Positions 7,170 through 15,477 of a stretch of 20,650 nucleotides of DNA are shown in pieces. The notes under the pieces were generated by a model that saw only the letters and a list, made by a program, of their open reading frames with translations, was not told where the DNA came from and did no database searches. The position numbers and the translations under genes were made by a program. The DNA is from Candidatus Aminicenantota bacterium (GTDB taxonomy: Bacteria; Acidobacteriota; Aminicenantia; Aminicenantales; Aminicenantaceae). Numbering within the stretch: position 1 is the first letter of the stretch; each line of letters opens with the position of its first letter. The stretch covers positions 1 to 20,650 of the forward strand of contig SOIA01000103.1 in NCBI GenBank assembly GCA_004378665.1. Reading direction: 5' to 3'.

Positions 7170-8041
7170 CAGAAAGCCTCCTTGTTGGCGTTGGGAATGA
7201 AATTCCTCTGGGCGATGTTTCTCTTAGGCTTAATGTAGATCCGGTCGTGCAGTCGGAGGTCAACGTATTCCAGGTCACCAAATCTTTCCAGCTTTGCTCG
7301 AAGCCTTCTGTACAGGCTGATTTTCTCGGAGAATCGGTCATTTCCCAGGATCAGCCGCGTTTGATTGTTTTTGAGCCGGACAATCACGTTCTCGTATTCT
7401 GTCAGGTCGAGGACTTCAAGCCGTTCTTTCTCCGATGGAGCGAAACTGCGGAGACATTCCCAAGCCAGGTTTAATTTTTCCTCGTAGTCCTTTTTGAATT
7501 TATTCGAATCGATAAGGAGAGGAAGGTTCGCTTTTTCTCCCTGCTCGATTTTCTCAAGAAAGACTCCGTCTTCGTCAATCATATAGGTATGGTCCAGTTT
7601 CAGCAGGGCGACAGGAGTCCTTTCTTTGATCTCGACCTTTAGAGAGGAGGGAAGAATTTTCCTCACACGGACTTCTTTGATCCATCTGTGCGCGGTGAAC
7701 TTTTCCTGGAGGAGACCGATATCCAGAAGAAGGATGTTGCCGAGATGTTTCCCCTCAAAAAATCGCTGAGTTTCTTCCTTGATCTCGGGCATACGGGAGA
7801 GGACTGTCACATCTTTGATGTCCAGTTTATCCCAGGAGATCAGGAAGAGATACGCCTGCTGCAGCGCGTAGAATATCCCGCCGATCAGGATCAAATAGAA
7901 CAGAATATGCATGAATCTCAGTCTGATTTTCCTCTGGATTTTTTTCGTCTTGGTTTTCCCTCTTCCGCGCTGGAACTGCACCGGTTCGGAGAGGAACGTG
8001 TGTGTCCTGTTCCGGACAGACGGATTGAGGTTGTACGCCAT
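7169..8041 (-). CDS. ftsQ: Cell division protein FtsQ
   Basis: A bitopic inner-membrane protein of the divisome (FtsQ/DivIB family) that recruits FtsL and its partner and regulates septal synthesis. From the chosen start it has 290 residues: a basic cytoplasmic tail (1-43), one membrane helix (about 44-67), a POTRA domain (about 72-140, starting LDIKDVTV and ending LKVEIKERTP), then the beta domain (YMIDEDGVFL near 153-162). The start is set at the ATG 8039-8041, one base after the murC stop and five bases after AAAGGA. A longer frame reaches 8104 but would overlap murC by 62 bases and adds no conserved residue. FtsQ is weakly conserved in sequence, so topology and position between murC and ftsA carry much of the call. 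Confidence 0.93.
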   Translation of the reverse strand: MAYNLNPSVRNRTHTFLSEPVQFQRGRGKTKTKKIQRKIRLRFMHILFYLILIGGIFYALQQAYLFLISWDKLDIKDVTVLSRMPEIKEETQRFFEGKHLGNILLLDIGLLQEKFTAHRWIKEVRVRKILPSSLKVEIKERTPVALLKLDHTYMIDEDGVFLEKIEQGEKANLPLLIDSNKFKKDYEEKLNLAWECLRSFAPSEKERLEVLDLTEYENVIVRLKNNQTRLILGNDRFSEKISLYRRLRAKLERFGDLEYVDLRLHDRIYIKPKRNIAQRNFIPNANKEAF

Positions 8042-8042
8042 T

Positions 8043-9431
8043 TTATCCTTTGGACTCCAGTGTTTTGATGATGTCAGGGATAACCTCATAGATGTTTCCG
8101 GCACCCAAGATCAGGATCATATCTTCAGGTTGAGCCATTTTCCCCACAAGAGAAGCGATTTTTTTCATATCCGGTTCGAAATACACATTTTTGTGCCCGA
8201 ACTGCACGATTTCTTCATGCAGTACTTTTCCGGAGACTCCGGCTATCGGTGTTTCGCCAGCCGGATATATTTCTGTGATGATGAGTACATCAGCCTGGTT
8301 AAAGGAGGTGGCAAAGCTGTTCATCAAAACGGAGAGGCGGCTGTAGCGGTGGGGCTGAAAAACAGCGACCGTCCTGCGTTTCCAGCCTCTCTTGGCAGCT
8401 TCGAGTGTCGCTTTGACCTCGGTCGGGTGATGCGCGTAATCTTCAATGATCATGATGTCGCTGATTTTCTTCTTCAATTCGAAGCGACGGCCACTGCCGG
8501 AGTAGGCTTCCAGTGCCTCCAGGATTGCCTCGGGCGGTATATCAAGGTCCAGCCCGACAGCCACTGCGGCCATGGCGTTGTATATATTATGAGCACCGGG
8601 CACATTCAGGCTGAGTTTTCCGAATTTTTTTCCTTTCCAGTAGAGAGTCGAGGTGCTCGAGAATTTCTCGAACTGCATGTCCCTGGCGAATATATCGGCT
8701 TGGGTGGAAAATCCGTAGCTGATTATTCTTCTCTCAAGAGAGGGGATCAGAGCCTGGAGATTGGGGTCATCGAGGCAGAGGATCACGGGACAGTAGAACG
8801 GAACTTTGAGCGCGAAATTGATGAACGTTGTTTTGATTTCATCGACTGTATGGTACTGGTCCAGGTGCTCGTCGTCCAGGTTTGTGAGGACGGCGATAAA
8901 AGGGGATAAATACAGGAAAGAGCGGTCGCTTTCATCCGCCTCCGCCACGATAAAATCCCCTTTGCCCAGTTTTCCATGGGCACCGACAGTGTTTAAACGG
9001 CCGCCGACCACGATTGTGGGGTCGAAACCCGCCGATTCGAGCACTTGAGCGATCATGGAAGTGGTGGTGGTTTTGCCGTGGGAGCCCGCCACTGCGATGC
9101 CGTATTTCATACGCATCAGTTCGGCCAGCATCTCTGCCCGGGGGATAACCGGTATTTTACGGCGCCGCGCCTCTTCAACCTCGACATTGTCCTGTTTAAT
9201 GGCCGAGGAGATGACAACCACATCGGCTCCCTCGACTTTTTTCGCTTCGTGTCCGATGGATATTTCCGCACCCAGTTGCGCGAGACGCTGAGTGACTTCG
9301 GTTTTCGCTATATCCGTTCCTGATATCTTATAATCCATGTTTAAAAGGACTTCGGCGATGCCGTTCATGCCTGTGCCGCCGATGCCGACCATATGGATAT
9401 GGTTGATTTTTCTGTAGACGTGTTTTCCCAC
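8043..9431 (-). CDS. murC: UDP-N-acetylmuramate--L-alanine ligase
   Basis: A cytoplasmic Mur ligase that adds the first amino acid, L-alanine, to UDP-N-acetylmuramic acid using ATP. The 462-residue protein has the N-terminal Rossmann motif HMVGIGGTGMNGIA (13-26), the ATP loop AGSHGKTTTT (115-124), the carbamylated-lysine/metal region AEADESDRSFL, and the central DDEHLD. The HHPTEV segment and the GAGNIYEV-type ending are typical of MurC. The start codon is GTG (9429-9431), with AAGGA eight bases upstream; murG ends three bases before it. In many dcw clusters murB and ddl follow murC, but here ftsQ follows directly, so those two enzymes must be encoded elsewhere or replaced. Confidence 0.97.
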   Translation of the reverse strand: MGKHVYRKINHIHMVGIGGTGMNGIAEVLLNMDYKISGTDIAKTEVTQRLAQLGAEISIGHEAKKVEGADVVVISSAIKQDNVEVEEARRRKIPVIPRAEMLAELMRMKYGIAVAGSHGKTTTTSMIAQVLESAGFDPTIVVGGRLNTVGAHGKLGKGDFIVAEADESDRSFLYLSPFIAVLTNLDDEHLDQYHTVDEIKTTFINFALKVPFYCPVILCLDDPNLQALIPSLERRIISYGFSTQADIFARDMQFEKFSSTSTLYWKGKKFGKLSLNVPGAHNIYNAMAAVAVGLDLDIPPEAILEALEAYSGSGRRFELKKKISDIMIIEDYAHHPTEVKATLEAAKRGWKRRTVAVFQPHRYSRLSVLMNSFATSFNQADVLIITEIYPAGETPIAGVSGKVLHEEIVQFGHKNVYFEPDMKKIASLVGKMAQPEDMILILGAGNIYEVIPDIIKTLESKG

Positions 9432-9434
9432 TGT

Positions 9435-10526
9435 CTATTCCTTTCGTCCCGCTTCCAGGAGCTTAAAACAGAGATCGGAGATCTTTTCAGTGACCTTTTC
9501 TGTTTTTATCCGGGCGATATTTTTTTCCATCCGGGCGATCTTTTCCCTGTTGTGCAGCAGATCAAAAATCTTCTCCACGAGCAGTTCGGGAGTGAACTCC
9601 TCTTCCAGGATGATCTCTGCTCCGTTTATTTTTTCCAGTTCTCCGGCGTTGAGAACCTGATGATTATCCGCGGCTTGAGAGAATGGGATCAGAATTGACG
9701 CTTTTTGGGAGGCGATGAACTCTGCGATGGTGGTGGCTCCCGCACGGCTGATGATGAGATCAGACTTTTGGAAATAGCTGGCCATATCGAGAAAGTAAGG
9801 CGCAACAGTCACTTCTTTAAACCCGTTCTGGGCATAATTCTCCTTGACCCATTCCAGGTCCTTTTCTCCGGTTTGATGGTAGATCCTCAAGCTCGCCTTT
9901 TCCTCCTTGAGAAGAGGAAGGGAAGCGGTTATCCCTTTGTTCAGGAAGTGAGATCCCTGGCTTCCTCCGAATATGAGTATCGCGAGCTTTGCGTTCCTGG
10001 CCTTGGGTGATAGATTGTAGAATTCCTCCCTCACAGGATTACCGATGAAGATCCCTTTTCCCTTGAAATAGGAAAGAGACCCCTTAAAAGCAACGACCGC
10101 TTTCCGGACCCAGGGAACAAGCATTCTGTTGGTGAACCCGGGGTAGAGGTTCTGTTCGAGAATCAGGGTGGGGATTTTCATCCAGGAGGCCAGAAGAACT
10201 ATTGGTCCGGAACTGTATCCTCCCATTCCGATCACCAGGTCTGGTCGGATGCGGCGCAGTATGGAAAAAGATTTCAGAAAAGAGAAGGGGAGGAGGAAAA
10301 GGGATTTGATCGTTCTCAGGCCTTTCCCCTTTAATCCTTCTATCTTTAAAGGGATAAAGCCGACCTTGTGGTGTTCCATGATGTTCTTTTCCAGTTTCCG
10401 GTGAGTTCCGACATAGGTCAATTGAAGAGAGGCATCATTTTCTTTGAGTTTATTCCCGACGGCTAAAGCGGGGTAGATGTGCCCTGCCGTGCCTCCGCCG
10501 CTGATAATGATTTTTTTCTCCTTCAT
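9435..10526 (-). CDS. murG: UDP-GlcNAc:undecaprenyl-PP-MurNAc-pentapeptide GlcNAc transferase
   Basis: A peripheral inner-membrane GT-B glycosyltransferase that turns lipid I into lipid II. The 363 residues show the N-terminal glycine loop SGGGTAGHIYPALA (9-22), GMGGYSSGP (100-108), EQNLYPGFTNR (124-134), GGSQGS (187-192) and the donor-site RAGATTIAEF (261-270) with AADNHQ (285-290). The usual MurG motif there is AADDHQ, so one D is N, a mild change. The ATG overlaps the ftsW stop by four bases (ATGA) and lies after AAAAGGAA, so the flippase/polymerase partner and MurG are probably translated together. Length is normal. Confidence 0.98.
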   Translation of the reverse strand: MKEKKIIISGGGTAGHIYPALAVGNKLKENDASLQLTYVGTHRKLEKNIMEHHKVGFIPLKIEGLKGKGLRTIKSLFLLPFSFLKSFSILRRIRPDLVIGMGGYSSGPIVLLASWMKIPTLILEQNLYPGFTNRMLVPWVRKAVVAFKGSLSYFKGKGIFIGNPVREEFYNLSPKARNAKLAILIFGGSQGSHFLNKGITASLPLLKEEKASLRIYHQTGEKDLEWVKENYAQNGFKEVTVAPYFLDMASYFQKSDLIISRAGATTIAEFIASQKASILIPFSQAADNHQVLNAGELEKINGAEIILEEEFTPELLVEKIFDLLHNREKIARMEKNIARIKTEKVTEKISDLCFKLLEAGRKE

Positions 10527-11635
10527 TTCCTTTTTGGGATGTTTTTCTTTCTTTGTGATATGTTGAGAATAATCCCCACTCCGAAAAGCGTGCAGAGAAG
10601 AGAGGACCGTCCGTAGCTGATGAAAGGCAGCGGTATGCCGGTCGGGGGGCCCAGGCCCAGCACGATGCTGATGTTCAACAGAGCCTGGGAAAAGATGGCC
10701 AGCGTGAGTCCTGCAGCGAGAATTTGACTGAAAAAATTCGGAGCACTTTTGGAAATCACCAGCCCTCTCCAGAGAAACACAAGAAAAAGGAACAGGATGG
10801 CCAGTGTTCCGATCAAACCAAGCTCTTCTCCCACTATGGCATATATGTAATCGGTATGAGAGCAGGGAAGAAAGAATAGCTTTTGCGAGCTTCCTCCGAA
10901 GCTGACTCCGAAGAGACCTCCTGCGCCGATTGCCAGTTTGGACTGAATGATCTGGAATCCGGTGCCCTGCGGGTCCTTTGCGGGCGATAGGAAGGCGAGA
11001 ATCCTGTCCATTCTGTACGATGCCTGGAACAGGTAAAACACGAAAAGACCGAGCGGAGGCAATCCCAGGAACAGGAAATATTTGAGCTTCACTCCTCCGA
11101 TGAATAGCATGATCAAGCAGATGAGGAAGACCAGAATGGCGGTCCCGTAATCCGGTTCCCTGATGATCAGCAGGATAAAAAGAGTGAGGATGATCAACGG
11201 AAAGATGAGGGTTTGAAACTCGTTCATTCTCTCTTTTTTTCGGTCAAAGTAGTGAGCGAAAAAGAGGATGAGACTGAGTTTAGCCAGTTCCGATGGCTGG
11301 AACCGGAGTCCGAAGAATTGAATCCAGCGGTTTGTCCTCGCCAGCGCGGGCATGAGCAGGCACAACACCAGGAGGAGGAGAGAAAGAAACAGGAGTCCGT
11401 AAACAAAATAAGTGTTCTGAAAGAACGGTTTTCGTACCGGAAGCATCAGGAAGATCAGGATCAATCCGATGCCGGCCACGATGCTCTGGTTGATGAAGAA
11501 ATGGAATGTGTTCTGGTGTCTTTCACCGGCCAAAATTGCCGATGAACTGTAAACCATGATCAGACCTAAAGCCAACAGGATCAGTACGGTGACGAAAAGT
11601 GTTTTATCGAATCCGTACGGTCTGAATATTTCCAT
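10523..11635 (-). CDS. ftsW: Septal peptidoglycan glycosyltransferase FtsW
   Basis: A SEDS-family membrane protein that polymerises lipid II at the septum with its partner FtsI. From the chosen start it has 370 residues and about ten membrane helices. SEDS landmarks include ARTNRWI (99-105), RFQPSELAKL (111-120), REPDYGTA (159-166), VGEELG (268-273) and the late loop PPTGIPLPFISYG (330-342). The loop normally reads SYGGSS; here it is SYGRSS with R343 encoded by CGG at 10607-10609, one base away from a glycine codon. The ATG at 11633-11635 lies seven bases after the murD stop and begins with a typical short cytoplasmic tail. An in-frame extension to 11767 runs over murD in another frame and is rejected. 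The ribosome site is weak, which suggests coupling to murD. Confidence 0.95.
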   Translation of the reverse strand: MEIFRPYGFDKTLFVTVLILLALGLIMVYSSSAILAGERHQNTFHFFINQSIVAGIGLILIFLMLPVRKPFFQNTYFVYGLLFLSLLLLVLCLLMPALARTNRWIQFFGLRFQPSELAKLSLILFFAHYFDRKKERMNEFQTLIFPLIILTLFILLIIREPDYGTAILVFLICLIMLFIGGVKLKYFLFLGLPPLGLFVFYLFQASYRMDRILAFLSPAKDPQGTGFQIIQSKLAIGAGGLFGVSFGGSSQKLFFLPCSHTDYIYAIVGEELGLIGTLAILFLFLVFLWRGLVISKSAPNFFSQILAAGLTLAIFSQALLNISIVLGLGPPTGIPLPFISYGRSSLLCTLFGVGIILNISQRKKNIPKRK

Positions 11636-11642
11636 TGTTCGG

Positions 11643-13007
11643 TTACTTCCCTGTCTCCAAATCTTTCCTAAGGGATAAGACTTCTTTCTTGAAAACCTTG
11701 CCCCTTTCCTCGAAATTTTGAAACATGTCAAAGCTCGTGCATGCCGGTGCCAGGAGGACCACTTCATCGGCGTCCGCCTCGGAATATCCGACTCTCACCG
11801 CCTCTCTATACGAGGAGACAGTTTCCATCGGGACGCTTCCCTCGAGCGCTTCTCTGATCCTTTCACTGGCTTCGCCGATGAGAATAACCTTTTTGACTTT
11901 TTCAGCCACCGGGCCTTTGAGTTTCTGGAAGTCACCTCCTTTATCCCTTCCGCCTAATATGAGGATGATTTTTCGCTCAAAGCTCTGGATGGATTTGAGC
12001 GAAGCATCCACATTCGTTGCCTTGGAGTCGTTGTAAAATTCAATCCCTCTGAGAGTCGTGACTTTTTCAAGCCGGTGCTCGAGACCCTGGAAGCTAACTA
12101 CAGATTCTCGAATCCTGGAAACAGGGATGTCCAAAGCATGCCCCACCAGGGCACTGGCCATGACGTTCTCCAGGTTATGGATTCCGAAGAGAGGAATCTC
12201 AGGAGCTCTCATCAGTTTTTCCTCTCTCGAGTCTTTAAGAATTAGCCAGTTATCTCGAAGGAAACACCCTTGATCCACATCGGTTTTCCGGCTGAATGCG
12301 AAAACCCTGGATTTTGTTTTGTCTTTAAGTTCCCAGACGAGGGGATCATCCTTATTCAGAATAGCGATGTCGTTTTCTCTCTGAGTGGAAAGGAGTTTCT
12401 TTTTCGATTCATAATAGTCATCGAAAGACGGGTGCCAGTCGAGATGGTCGGGAGATACGTTGAGGAAAACCGATACCGCGGCTCTGAACTGTTCGATGTG
12501 CTTCAACTGGAAGCTTGAGAGTTCAGTGACATAGAGGTGGTTGTCCAGGCTGTTTTCCACGAAGTTTATCAAAGGATTTCCGATGTTCCCTGCGAGAAAT
12601 GCTTGATGGCCTCCTTCCTTCAGGATCTTGTGTGTCAAAGTGGCTGTGGTGGATTTTCCGTTGGTTCCGGTGATGCCCACTATCTTTCCTTTTAAGAAGA
12701 GAAAGGCCAGTTCGATTTCCGAGAGGATTCGGATTCCTTTTTTCACTGCCGCATCGAGCTCCGGAATCCAGGGGACTCCCGGGCTGGGCACGATCAAATC
12801 CGCCTCGATGAAGGAGGCTTCATCGTGCTCTCCGGTTTCCATCACGATCCCTTTTTTCTCCCAGTCAGTGATTTCTGGACCGAGCTCTTCCTTCGTTTTT
12901 TTCTCGCTGACCTTCACGTGTGCTCCGTGCTGCAGGAGGAAATCGCAGATTGCTTCCCCTGTCCTTCCGAGGCCTACGACAAGCACTTTTTTATCCTCCA
13001 GATCCAT
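11643..13007 (-). CDS. murD: UDP-N-acetylmuramoyl-L-alanine--D-glutamate ligase
   Basis: The cytoplasmic Mur ligase that adds D-glutamate. The 454-residue sequence begins with the Rossmann motif VLVVGLGRTGEA (8-19), has SPGVP (75-79), the ATP loop GITGTNGKST (111-120), the ELSSFQL and NVSPDHLDWH motifs of the central domain, and FYNDSKATN plus LILGGRDKGGDF of the C-terminal domain. These are the MurD-type signatures and separate it from MurC, MurE and MurF in the same cluster. The ATG is one base after the mraY stop, with GAGG five bases upstream overlapping the end of mraY. Length is normal. Confidence 0.98.
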   Translation of the reverse strand: MDLEDKKVLVVGLGRTGEAICDFLLQHGAHVKVSEKKTKEELGPEITDWEKKGIVMETGEHDEASFIEADLIVPSPGVPWIPELDAAVKKGIRILSEIELAFLFLKGKIVGITGTNGKSTTATLTHKILKEGGHQAFLAGNIGNPLINFVENSLDNHLYVTELSSFQLKHIEQFRAAVSVFLNVSPDHLDWHPSFDDYYESKKKLLSTQRENDIAILNKDDPLVWELKDKTKSRVFAFSRKTDVDQGCFLRDNWLILKDSREEKLMRAPEIPLFGIHNLENVMASALVGHALDIPVSRIRESVVSFQGLEHRLEKVTTLRGIEFYNDSKATNVDASLKSIQSFERKIILILGGRDKGGDFQKLKGPVAEKVKKVILIGEASERIREALEGSVPMETVSSYREAVRVGYSEADADEVVLLAPACTSFDMFQNFEERGKVFKKEVLSLRKDLETGK

Positions 13008-13008
13008 G

Positions 13009-14097
13009 TTACCTCAACTTCAATGTGGCCAGGCTGAAAAGGGCAAAGATGACACCCACGATCCAGAACCGTATGACGATCTTCTCTTCAGACCATCCGA
13101 TGAGCTCGAAGTGATGGTGGAGAGGAGCCATCTTGAAGACCCTTTTGCCCCCCGTCATTCTAAAGTAAGACACCTGGATGAGGACGGAGAGTGCTTCCAG
13201 TACGAACACTCCGGCCACCATGAAGAGAAGGAATTCTTGTTTGATCATTATGGATATGACACCGATAGTGGCTCCCAAAGAGAGAGCTCCCACATCTCCC
13301 ATGAAGATCTGGGCAGGGTGGCTGTTATACCAGAGAAAGCCCAGACAGGCTCCGGCCATGCCTCCGACAAACACGGTGAGTTCTGCGGCCTGAGGAACAT
13401 AGGTGATATTCAAATATTCTGCAAGGTCGACGCGGCTTGTGACATAGCAGAGAGCCGTGAAGGCCCCAGCGCTGATCAGGGTCAGGCCAATGGCCAGCCC
13501 GTCCAGCCCGTCAGCAAGATTGACAGAGTTAGAAGACCCGACGAGGATGAGCATAATCCAGGAGAGATAAAACCAGCCGAGGTACGGAACCCATGTCTTG
13601 AAAAACGGGAACTGCAGTTGGAGGCTGAACTCTCCAGTTAAGCCGAGAAAGATAAAATACAGGCCGATGATCGCGGCGAGGATGATTTGGGAAGACAGTT
13701 TGTGACGGATGATCAATCCCCTGGGTTTTTTCTTGATGATCTTCAGGAAATCATCCCAGAATCCAAGCAGACCGAAAAGGACCATCGTGGCCATAGCCAG
13801 GCGGACATAGGAATTCCCCAGATTTCCCCAGAGAAGCGAGGCGATTATAGTGGCTCCGATGATCAGTATCCCTCCCATCGAGGGAGTTCCTTTTTTCTCA
13901 AGGTGAGATTTTGGACCATTGGCGTAGATCTCTTCTCCTAACTGGTATTTTTTCAGCATCCTGATCAACCAGGGACCCAGGATCAGGCACAGGAGGAAGG
14001 CCGTGATTCCTGCGAGGGCGGTCCTGACCGTGAAGTAACTGAACACGTTGAAGAAGAAAAAGTGTTCTCTCAGCGGAACCAGAAAATAGTACAGCAT
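13009..14097 (-). CDS. mraY: Phospho-N-acetylmuramoyl-pentapeptide transferase
   Basis: An integral membrane enzyme that transfers phospho-MurNAc-pentapeptide from UDP to undecaprenyl phosphate, making lipid I. The 362-residue protein has about ten membrane helices and the known catalytic motifs: KKGTPSMGG (68-76), the aspartate pair in GFWDDFLK (D115/D116), NLADGLDGLAIG (193-204), FMGDVGALSLG (265-275, D268) and the histidine cluster PLHHHFE (325-331). The ATG is one base after the murF stop, and GAGGA lies six bases upstream. Length and topology are ordinary. Confidence 0.98.
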   Translation of the reverse strand: MLYYFLVPLREHFFFFNVFSYFTVRTALAGITAFLLCLILGPWLIRMLKKYQLGEEIYANGPKSHLEKKGTPSMGGILIIGATIIASLLWGNLGNSYVRLAMATMVLFGLLGFWDDFLKIIKKKPRGLIIRHKLSSQIILAAIIGLYFIFLGLTGEFSLQLQFPFFKTWVPYLGWFYLSWIMLILVGSSNSVNLADGLDGLAIGLTLISAGAFTALCYVTSRVDLAEYLNITYVPQAAELTVFVGGMAGACLGFLWYNSHPAQIFMGDVGALSLGATIGVISIMIKQEFLLFMVAGVFVLEALSVLIQVSYFRMTGGKRVFKMAPLHHHFELIGWSEEKIVIRFWIVGVIFALFSLATLKLR

Positions 14098-14098
14098 G

Positions 14099-15475
14099 TT
14101 ATTCCTCTTTTAGTTTTTCAACGACTTTTTCCATCTTTATCCCTCTTGATCCTTTGACCAGAATAAGGTCGCCTTCCCGGACGAGAGACCGGATCTCCTC
14201 AGCTGCGGCTTCAGAATCCTTGAAGTGAAAGACCTGTTCTTTTTTCATCCCTGCAGACAGGGCGCCTTCCGCCATATGTCGGCTGAGCGGCCCCACGGCC
14301 ACCAGAATATCCCAGCCCTGTTCAGCGGCCTGTTTTCCCGCCGCAGTGTGAAACTCTGCCTCCGTCTTTCCGAGTTCCAGCATGTCCCCCAGGACAGCGA
14401 TTTTTCTTTTGGCAGGAAGACCTGCCAGCCCTTTCAAACCCGATTCCAGAGCGGCCGGGTTCGAGTTGTAGGAATCATCGATAAGATGTATGTTTTTTTG
14501 CAGGCGGAGGTGAACGCCTCTCATCGAAAGCGGCTTGAGCGCCTTCGCTCCTGTCAGCAGTGAATCGAGGGGCACCGATAAAGCGTATCCCACAGCCGCC
14601 GACGCAAGGAAATTGTACAGGGCGCTCTCATGAAAAAAGGGAAGGCAGACTTCGTCCTGCAGTTTTCCGTATACGAGCTTAAATACAATCCCTTCCCATC
14701 CGTTCTTTTGAACACTGTGAGCGCGCACATCGCATCCTTCCGAAAGACCGAAGAGGAGCGTTTTCCCTTTCCAGTCTTTCGAGATTTTCCTGACTAGTGC
14801 GTCGTCTCCGTTGAGAACGGCGGTTCCGTCTTTTTTGGTTCCGTCGAGTATTTCCTTTTTGGCCAGGGCGATCTCGTCGATGCTTTTGAAAAACTGGAGG
14901 TGGACAGGATTGATATTGGTAATGACCGAGATGTCCGGAGGCGCTATTCGCGTCAGGTTTCGGATTTCCCCCGGGCTGCTCATGGCCATTTCGAGGACCG
15001 CGACTTCATGGTCGTCTTCCAGTTTAAGGAGGGAGAGGGGAACTCCAAGGTGGTTGTTAAAATTTCTCTCGGATTTGAGAACCTTGAAGTTTTGTGAGAG
15101 AAGGCAGGAGGTATACTCTTTGGTTGTGGTCTTTCCGATACTTCCTGTGATGCCGATAACTGTAACGGAAAACTCTTGGAGGACTTTTCGGGCGAGTTCC
15201 TGAAGAGCCTTTAGAGTGTCTTTGACCTGGATCAACGCAATGTCTTTATCGGCGAGAGTGAGTTGTTTAGAAATAACAGCACCTGAAGCTCCCCTCTTAA
15301 CGGCGGACGGGACAAAGTCATGGCCGTTTCGTTCTGCGGATAAAGCAAAAAACAGTTCACCCGGCTCTGTCAGCCGGGAATCTATGTTGAATCTCTGAAA
15401 AGAGAGAGATCCCACACCCTGAAGGATGGTCCCATCAATCTTTTCAGCGATATCATTCAGTCGGAGGCTCACCAA
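14099..15475 (-). CDS. murF: UDP-MurNAc-tripeptide--D-alanyl-D-alanine ligase
   Basis: The Mur ligase that completes the pentapeptide precursor by adding D-Ala-D-Ala. The 458 residues include NIDSR and PGELFFAL of the uridine-binding domain (about 30-45), the ATP loop GITGSIGKTTTKE (108-120), NFNNHLGVPLSLL, EMAMSSPGEI, and the C-terminal DDSYNSNP and VLGDMLELG motifs specific to MurF. The start codon is probably TTG (15473-15475), nine bases after GGAGG; a GTG follows immediately as the second codon and would sit 12 bases from the same ribosome site. The gap to murE is two bases. No ddl is present in the window to supply D-Ala-D-Ala. Confidence 0.97.
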   Translation of the reverse strand: MVSLRLNDIAEKIDGTILQGVGSLSFQRFNIDSRLTEPGELFFALSAERNGHDFVPSAVKRGASGAVISKQLTLADKDIALIQVKDTLKALQELARKVLQEFSVTVIGITGSIGKTTTKEYTSCLLSQNFKVLKSERNFNNHLGVPLSLLKLEDDHEVAVLEMAMSSPGEIRNLTRIAPPDISVITNINPVHLQFFKSIDEIALAKKEILDGTKKDGTAVLNGDDALVRKISKDWKGKTLLFGLSEGCDVRAHSVQKNGWEGIVFKLVYGKLQDEVCLPFFHESALYNFLASAAVGYALSVPLDSLLTGAKALKPLSMRGVHLRLQKNIHLIDDSYNSNPAALESGLKGLAGLPAKRKIAVLGDMLELGKTEAEFHTAAGKQAAEQGWDILVAVGPLSRHMAEGALSAGMKKEQVFHFKDSEAAAEEIRSLVREGDLILVKGSRGIKMEKVVEKLKEE

Positions 15476-15477
15476 TT

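Noticed and set aside
8042..8104. Upstream extension of ftsQ by 21 residues
   Set aside because: It would overlap murC by 62 bases, whereas the internal ATG at 8041 has a ribosome site and one-base spacing like its neighbours.
7911..8909. Plus-strand open frame of 332 codons opposite ftsQ and murC
   Set aside because: It lies entirely antisense to well-recognised genes, has a low-complexity Phe/Asp-rich composition typical of a reverse-strand frame, and shows no family motif.
11633..11767. Upstream extension of ftsW by 44 residues
   Set aside because: The extension is read over the 3' end of murD in another frame, is basic and unconserved, and the normal FtsW start falls at 11635 just after the murD stop.
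12628..13641. Plus-strand open frame of 337 codons opposite murD and mraY
   Set aside because: Antisense to two conserved genes and without recognisable domains; composition is that of a reverse-strand shadow.
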